DNA of 25,178 bases, taken from Campylobacteraceae bacterium (GTDB lineage Bacteria; Campylobacterota; Campylobacteria; Campylobacterales; Sulfurovaceae). Positions within the stretch are counted from its first letter, which is position 1. Every line of letters begins with the position of its first letter. The DNA is taken from assembly GCA_026985655.1 (NCBI GenBank), contig JALSQB010000218.1, forward strand, positions 1 to 25,178, read 5' to 3'. The translations under genes and the position numbers were made by a program. This document shows positions 22,097 to 25,178 of the stretch, piece by piece. The notes beneath the pieces were generated by a model, which was not told where the DNA came from, did no database searches, and saw only the letters and a program-made list of their open reading frames with translations.

Positions 22097-23634
22097 CCCA
22101 ACTCTTTGGGTATTTTTTTAGTGGTTTTTGCTCCCATCTCTTTGAGTTGTTCTACTTGACGCACAATGTTCCCTTTTCCTTCACTTAAGCGTTTTTTAGC
22201 TGACTCAAATGAGCCTTGAAGGGTGTCAAACTGTCGGGAGAGTTTGACCATATCTTCAGAAAAATTTACAAATTTATCATACAATGCCCCTGCCCGTGAA
22301 GCTATCTCTTTGGCATTTTGTGTCTGTTTTTCGTATTTCCATACATTTTCTATGGCTCTTAAGCCAATGAGCAGTGTTGTCGGACCCACCAAAAGAATAT
22401 GGCGTTTAAAAGCATCATCATACAAAGAGGGGTCTTTTTCTAAAGCCAATGCCAATGCCCCCTCAATAGGCACAAACATAAAGATAAAATCCAAAGTGTT
22501 AATCCCTAAAAGCTTTTCATAATTCTTCTCTGCCAAATCTTTGATGTGGTGTCTAGTGGCTTTTATATGTTCTGCCAAATAGACCTCTTTTAGCTCACTT
22601 GTATCGGCTGAAATAAATTTTTCATAAGCATTGAGCGATGTTTTCGCATCAATGATTAAATCACGGTCATCAGGGAGATGCACCAAAACATCAGGGCGAT
22701 AGGTTTTACCCTCATAATTTTTTAGGGCAACTTCGCGTGTATATTCTTCCCCTTTACGTAAACCAGAAGATTCCAAAACTTTTTCTAAAATCATCTCGCC
22801 CCAAATACCTTGTTGTTTCTTCTCCCCTTTTAAGGCTTTGGTCAAATTAATAGCATCTTGACTAATTTGATGGTTAAGCTCTTTTAATGAGATAATCTCT
22901 TGCTTTAACATCGCTCTGTCTTTAGACTCTTCGGAGTAGAGCGTATTTATCTGCTTTTTAAAATCTGATATTTGGCTCTCCATTGGTTTAATGAGTGCAG
23001 AAAGATTCTCTCCACTAAGCTTTGTAAACTCTTTTGAATTGCCTTCAAAGACTTTAGAGGCTAAATGAGTAAACTCTTCTTTTAGCTCATCTCGATGCTT
23101 TTTTTGTTCATCTACTTTAATTTTTGTTTCATGTACTTGCAGATGCAAACTGTTGTTTAAGGCTACTAAATCTTCATTTCGTTTACTCAATAAAGCATGA
23201 TTCTCTTCTTGTTTTTCAAAACTTTTTTGAAGTAGTTCATAGCGTACACGCAACTGTTCAAAGGCACTTTTTTGTTTATGCATCGCTTCAACATGGTCTC
23301 TATTTTCATCGATAATACGCTCTTTAAAACGTTCTATTTTAGAAGCATACTCTTTAATGGTCTCTTTGCTTTTAGCAAAATATTCAAGCGATCGCTCTTG
23401 TTCCATATTTTTCTTTCGTTCCTCTTGAAAAGCTTCATAAAACTCATTTAAGCGTTCTTCTTTAGCTTTGTCTATGGCTTTTGCTTGGTCTAAAATCGCT
23501 TCTAGTTTAGCAATGCGAGAGAGAAACACAACAATAATAGTTGAGATAATAATAACAATAAGAAGAAACAGCCCTAGTGCAATATAAAAAGCATTTCCCA
23601 TTTGAAAATTGGTAACAAATTCTTGCAAAATCAA
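22093..23634 (-). CDS. rmuC: RmuC-family DNA recombination protein
   Basis: RmuC limits inversions at short inverted repeats in E. coli; the domain is a PD-(D/E)XK-like nuclease. The 513-residue protein has an N-terminal membrane segment (about 15-37), a long coiled coil (about 40-270) and the RmuC domain (about 280-480) with KGEKKQQGIWGEMILEKVLE, YRPDVLVHLPDDRDLIIDAK and FMFVPIEGALALAL. The longest start is TTG at 23634, overlapping the lolA stop by four bases (TTGA). TTG at 23628 is better spaced from AAAGG and may be the real start. It is translationally coupled to lolA. A protein acting on inverted repeats in a window with an inverted REPIN spacer is a coincidence worth noting only. Confidence 0.94.
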   Translation of the reverse strand: MILQEFVTNFQMGNAFYIALGLFLLIVIIISTIIVVFLSRIAKLEAILDQAKAIDKAKEERLNEFYEAFQEERKKNMEQERSLEYFAKSKETIKEYASKIERFKERIIDENRDHVEAMHKQKSAFEQLRVRYELLQKSFEKQEENHALLSKRNEDLVALNNSLHLQVHETKIKVDEQKKHRDELKEEFTHLASKVFEGNSKEFTKLSGENLSALIKPMESQISDFKKQINTLYSEESKDRAMLKQEIISLKELNHQISQDAINLTKALKGEKKQQGIWGEMILEKVLESSGLRKGEEYTREVALKNYEGKTYRPDVLVHLPDDRDLIIDAKTSLNAYEKFISADTSELKEVYLAEHIKATRHHIKDLAEKNYEKLLGINTLDFIFMFVPIEGALALALEKDPSLYDDAFKRHILLVGPTTLLIGLRAIENVWKYEKQTQNAKEIASRAGALYDKFVNFSEDMVKLSRQFDTLQGSFESAKKRLSEGKGNIVRQVEQLKEMGAKTTKKIPKELG

Positions 23635-24155
23635 CCTTTAATGATGTCGTAATCTTGAGGGGCATTACACTCTAAAACATTCTCACTAATGCTTGAAGCA
23701 TATTTCATATTTGTAAATACTATCTTTACCTTATTGTCCAAGTTATCAACATAGCTAATCTCTTTCAGTTGCTCCTCTTTATCTAAGACAATAAGATACT
23801 CTACTTCTTTATAGGTAGCAGTATAGGCTTGAGGTGAAATTTCGGTGGCTACTTTTAAAATCTCTTGTAAATTAATACCCTTCTCAATTCTATAATAAGA
23901 GACTTGTTCTAAATCATGATCAACAATGGTCACGGTTATGCCATCGGTACAAACTTCTTTTTGAGTGGGTGCAGTATATGACCATTTAAAAAGTCCTAAA
24001 TTCGCATTAATAAAGAGTACTTTACCTTCATAGGAAATTACTTTTCCTTTTTCATTGGTAATGGTTTGGTTAAAGTCTGTTTTAAAGTTTTGTGGAAGTT
24101 TTATCTCAGCAGATAACAAACTGCCAAGCATTAAAAACGATATTAAAATTTTCAT
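23631..24155 (-). CDS. lolA: LolA, periplasmic lipoprotein carrier
   Basis: LolA carries lipoproteins across the periplasm from LolCDE to the outer membrane. I place the start at ATG 24155, giving 174 residues with a signal peptide (MKILISFLMLGSLLSA, cleavage after Ala16). AAAAAAGGA lies 9 bases upstream. A longer frame to 24203 would add 16 residues upstream of a good signal peptide and is unlikely. The mature part has the LolA pattern FKTDFNQTITNEKGKVISYEGKV split over two strands and FKWSY, typical of the short Campylobacterota LolA. secA begins about 1 kb away, on the other strand. Confidence 0.88.
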   Translation of the reverse strand: MKILISFLMLGSLLSAEIKLPQNFKTDFNQTITNEKGKVISYEGKVLFINANLGLFKWSYTAPTQKEVCTDGITVTIVDHDLEQVSYYRIEKGINLQEILKVATEISPQAYTATYKEVEYLIVLDKEEQLKEISYVDNLDNKVKIVFTNMKYASSISENVLECNAPQDYDIIKG

Positions 24156-24180
24156 GTCAAATAGTCCTTTTTTATATAAA

Positions 24181-24186
24181 AATATA
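24181..24186 (-). promoter_or_regulatory. -10 box for lolA-rmuC
   Basis: The minus strand reads TTTTGCTATATTTTT, an extended -10 (TG-C-TATATT) about 26 bases before the lolA ATG. It begins within the T-run of the terminator at 24191-24211. Confidence 0.5.
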
Positions 24187-24190
24187 GCAA

Positions 24191-24211
24191 AACCACACTT
24201 CATATGTGGTT
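24191..24211 (-). terminator. Terminator of the mogA unit
   Basis: On the minus strand AACCACA-TATGAAG-TGTGGTT forms a perfect 7-bp stem followed by TTGCTATATTTTT. It lies 45 bp after the stop of the 69-residue protein gene and just before lolA. Confidence 0.5.
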
Positions 24212-24255
24212 ATGTTTTGACTATTTTTACTAAAAATTGTGTACTAATTTGTTTA

Positions 24256-24465
24256 TTACTTCTCTAAATCTTCTTTCGCCAACTTTTCGACCATTTTTAT
24301 GCTATCAAGTGCATTTTCTAAAATCTGTTTGGTTGATTTCAAAGGTTGCATATGTAAATTGGTCTGCTTACGGTCAAGTGATTCGTCCATCAACACATTC
24401 ATCACCTCTTTTTCAAGTTCAGCATAAATCTCTTTGAGTTTAGCCTCTATAAATTCAACATTCAT
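24256..24465 (-). CDS. Small helical protein of unknown function
   Basis: The 69-residue, highly charged product is probably two helices (about 3-30 and 45-68) with no Cys and no membrane segment. I do not recognise a family. It begins one base after the mogA stop (TAG-T-ATG) and so is almost surely co-translated with mogA. It might be a stable partner of a neighbour or simply a conserved small protein. A terminator follows. Confidence 0.7.
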   Translation of the reverse strand: MNVEFIEAKLKEIYAELEKEVMNVLMDESLDRKQTNLHMQPLKSTKQILENALDSIKMVEKLAKEDLEK

Positions 24466-24466
24466 A

Positions 24467-25000
24467 CTATTTCGCTTTGGGTCTAAAAATTTTAATCACA
24501 TTTTCATCAGCTTCCATAAATGCCCCACCAATAAGGTCAATACAATAAGGAACAGCAGGAAAAACAGCATCTAAACATTCACGAATAGACTTTGGTTTTC
24601 CAGGTAAATTAATAATGAGTGAACCATTACAAATCCCTGCCGTTTGACGTGACAAAATGGCTGTGGGAACATATTCTAAACTAACTGACCTCATCTGTTC
24701 CCCAAAACCAGGAAGAAGCTTTTGACATACATTTTCAGTCGCTTCAGTCGTCACATCTCTAGGAGCAGGACCTGTTCCCCCTGTGGTAACAATAAGGTCA
24801 CACTTATCATCACGCGAAAGTTCAATGAGCGTCGTCTCAATAATCCCCTGCTCATCAGGAATACATCTATATTCATACTCACACTCATTTAACAAGTACT
24901 CTTTCATAGTGTCCATAATCGCCACCCCCGAAATGTCTTCATAAATCCCTTGACTCGCTCGGTCACTTGTGGTTACTACACCTATTTTTATGGTATCCAT
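24467..25000 (-). CDS. mogA: Molybdopterin adenylyltransferase MogA
   Basis: MogA adenylates molybdopterin so that MoeA can insert molybdate, completing the molybdenum cofactor used by nitrate, formate and sulfur-compound oxidoreductases. The 177-residue protein matches MogA more closely than MoaB: GVVTTSDRASQGIYEDISG, PDEQGIIETTL, TTGGTGPAPRDVTTEAT, PGFGEQMR, VPTAILSRQTAG and INLPGKPKSIRECLDAVFPA. The ATG at 25000 is preceded by the weak SD AGGAAAAAA, and a TATAAT lies about 30 bases upstream. No other molybdenum genes are in the window. Confidence 0.94.
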   Translation of the reverse strand: MDTIKIGVVTTSDRASQGIYEDISGVAIMDTMKEYLLNECEYEYRCIPDEQGIIETTLIELSRDDKCDLIVTTGGTGPAPRDVTTEATENVCQKLLPGFGEQMRSVSLEYVPTAILSRQTAGICNGSLIINLPGKPKSIRECLDAVFPAVPYCIDLIGGAFMEADENVIKIFRPKAK

Positions 25001-25029
25001 ATTTTTTCCTATTTTAATCTATGATGGGA

Positions 25030-25035
25030 ATTATA
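25030..25035 (-). promoter_or_regulatory. -10 box for mogA
   Basis: The minus strand reads ATTATAATTCCC, matching the local TATAATTC pattern, about 30 bases before the mogA ATG. Confidence 0.5.
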
Positions 25036-25115
25036 ATATATTGAAGCTAATAGCCACTAGCTAAACAACACTTACACATATTTTTGCTAAAATAATCGTA
25101 ATTTTAATACTAGGT

Positions 25116-25121
25116 TATAAT
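25116..25121 (+). promoter_or_regulatory. -10 box for secA
   Basis: GGTTATAATGATAATG places TATAAT five bases before the in-frame ATG at 25126, similar to the leaderless arrangement at 11673-11684. An in-frame ATG at 25135 would instead have a leader of a few bases. Confidence 0.45.
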
Positions 25122-25125
25122 GATA

Positions 25126-25178
25126 ATGTTAAAAATGATATTTGGTTCTAAAAATGACAGAATTGTAAAAGGTTATTT
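25126..25178 (+). CDS. secA: Start of secA, preprotein translocase ATPase (partial)
   Basis: Only about 17 codons are visible: MLKMIFGSKNDRIVKGY. They match the SecA N-terminus, whose usual form is ML-K-x-F-G-S/T-x-N-D-R/K-x-V-K. SecA drives protein export through SecYEG. In-frame ATGs at 25120, 25126 and 25135 are all possible starts. The first overlaps the -10 box, and the second is supported by the family N-terminus. The gene runs off the window. Proximity to lolA fits the order seen in other Campylobacterota, as recalled. Confidence 0.72.
   Translation, partial: MLKMIFGSKNDRIVKGY

Noticed and set aside
24156..24203. Longer LolA start at 24203
   Set aside because: It would place 16 residues ahead of a well-formed signal peptide and overlap the promoter and terminator; ATG 24155 has a good SD.

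Overview
The window looks like chromosomal DNA of a mesophilic member of the Campylobacterota (Epsilonproteobacteria), probably near Sulfurovum, Sulfurimonas or Arcobacter. The genes are AT-rich, promoters are of the GCTATAATTC type, and the gene content and order are typical (accD-rlmH-dksA-like-dus; lolA close to secA). I could not run a similarity search, so the genus is an inference.

Layout. 1-1067 (+): the 3' end of an unknown gene coupled to a lipoprotein gene. 1161-5308 (-): a DEAD-box helicase whose apparent start codon is AUC, a CAU-anticodon tRNA, rodA, a structured 226-bp intergenic region that may encode a small RNA or a rodA leader, and a second DEAD-box helicase divergent from yebC (5398-6135, +). 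6136-6522 has no credible gene but is packed with palindromic repeats. 6523-11531 (-): an accessory NAD/ADP-ribose cluster of NadM-Nudix, two small membrane proteins, nicotinamide phosphoribosyltransferase (NadV/NAMPT), an uncharacterised macro-domain-like protein and an ADP-ribosylglycohydrolase. It ends in the remnant of a second nadV. 11684-17379 (+): a housekeeping run of HI0933-type flavoprotein, alpha/beta hydrolase, accD, rlmH, a DksA-like zinc protein, a membrane protein and a Dus enzyme. It meets a small membrane protein gene tail to tail. 17921-22096 (+): polA and selO. 22093-25000 (-): rmuC, lolA, a small unknown gene and mogA. The window closes with the first codons of secA (+).

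How the genes work together. The NAD cluster could close a loop. Nicotinamide freed by NAD-consuming ADP-ribosylation is turned into NMN by NadV, then into NAD by the NMN adenylyltransferase domain of NadM. The Nudix domain, the ADP-ribosylglycohydrolase and perhaps the macro-like protein would handle ADP-ribose. The same enzyme pair (NAMPT plus NMN adenylyltransferase) is used by some phages to restore NAD after NAD-depleting immunity, so a role around NAD-based defence is conceivable but unproven.

The most unusual sequence signals are: a two-copy REPIN-like element whose spacer is inverted relative to its flanks; a third, half copy that supplies the nadV stop codon and perhaps the ribosome-binding site of the next gene; the second-nadV remnant downstream of draG; the AUC start of a DEAD-box gene; and the 12-bp inverted repeat upstream of rodA enclosing a sequence complementary to a Shine-Dalgarno.
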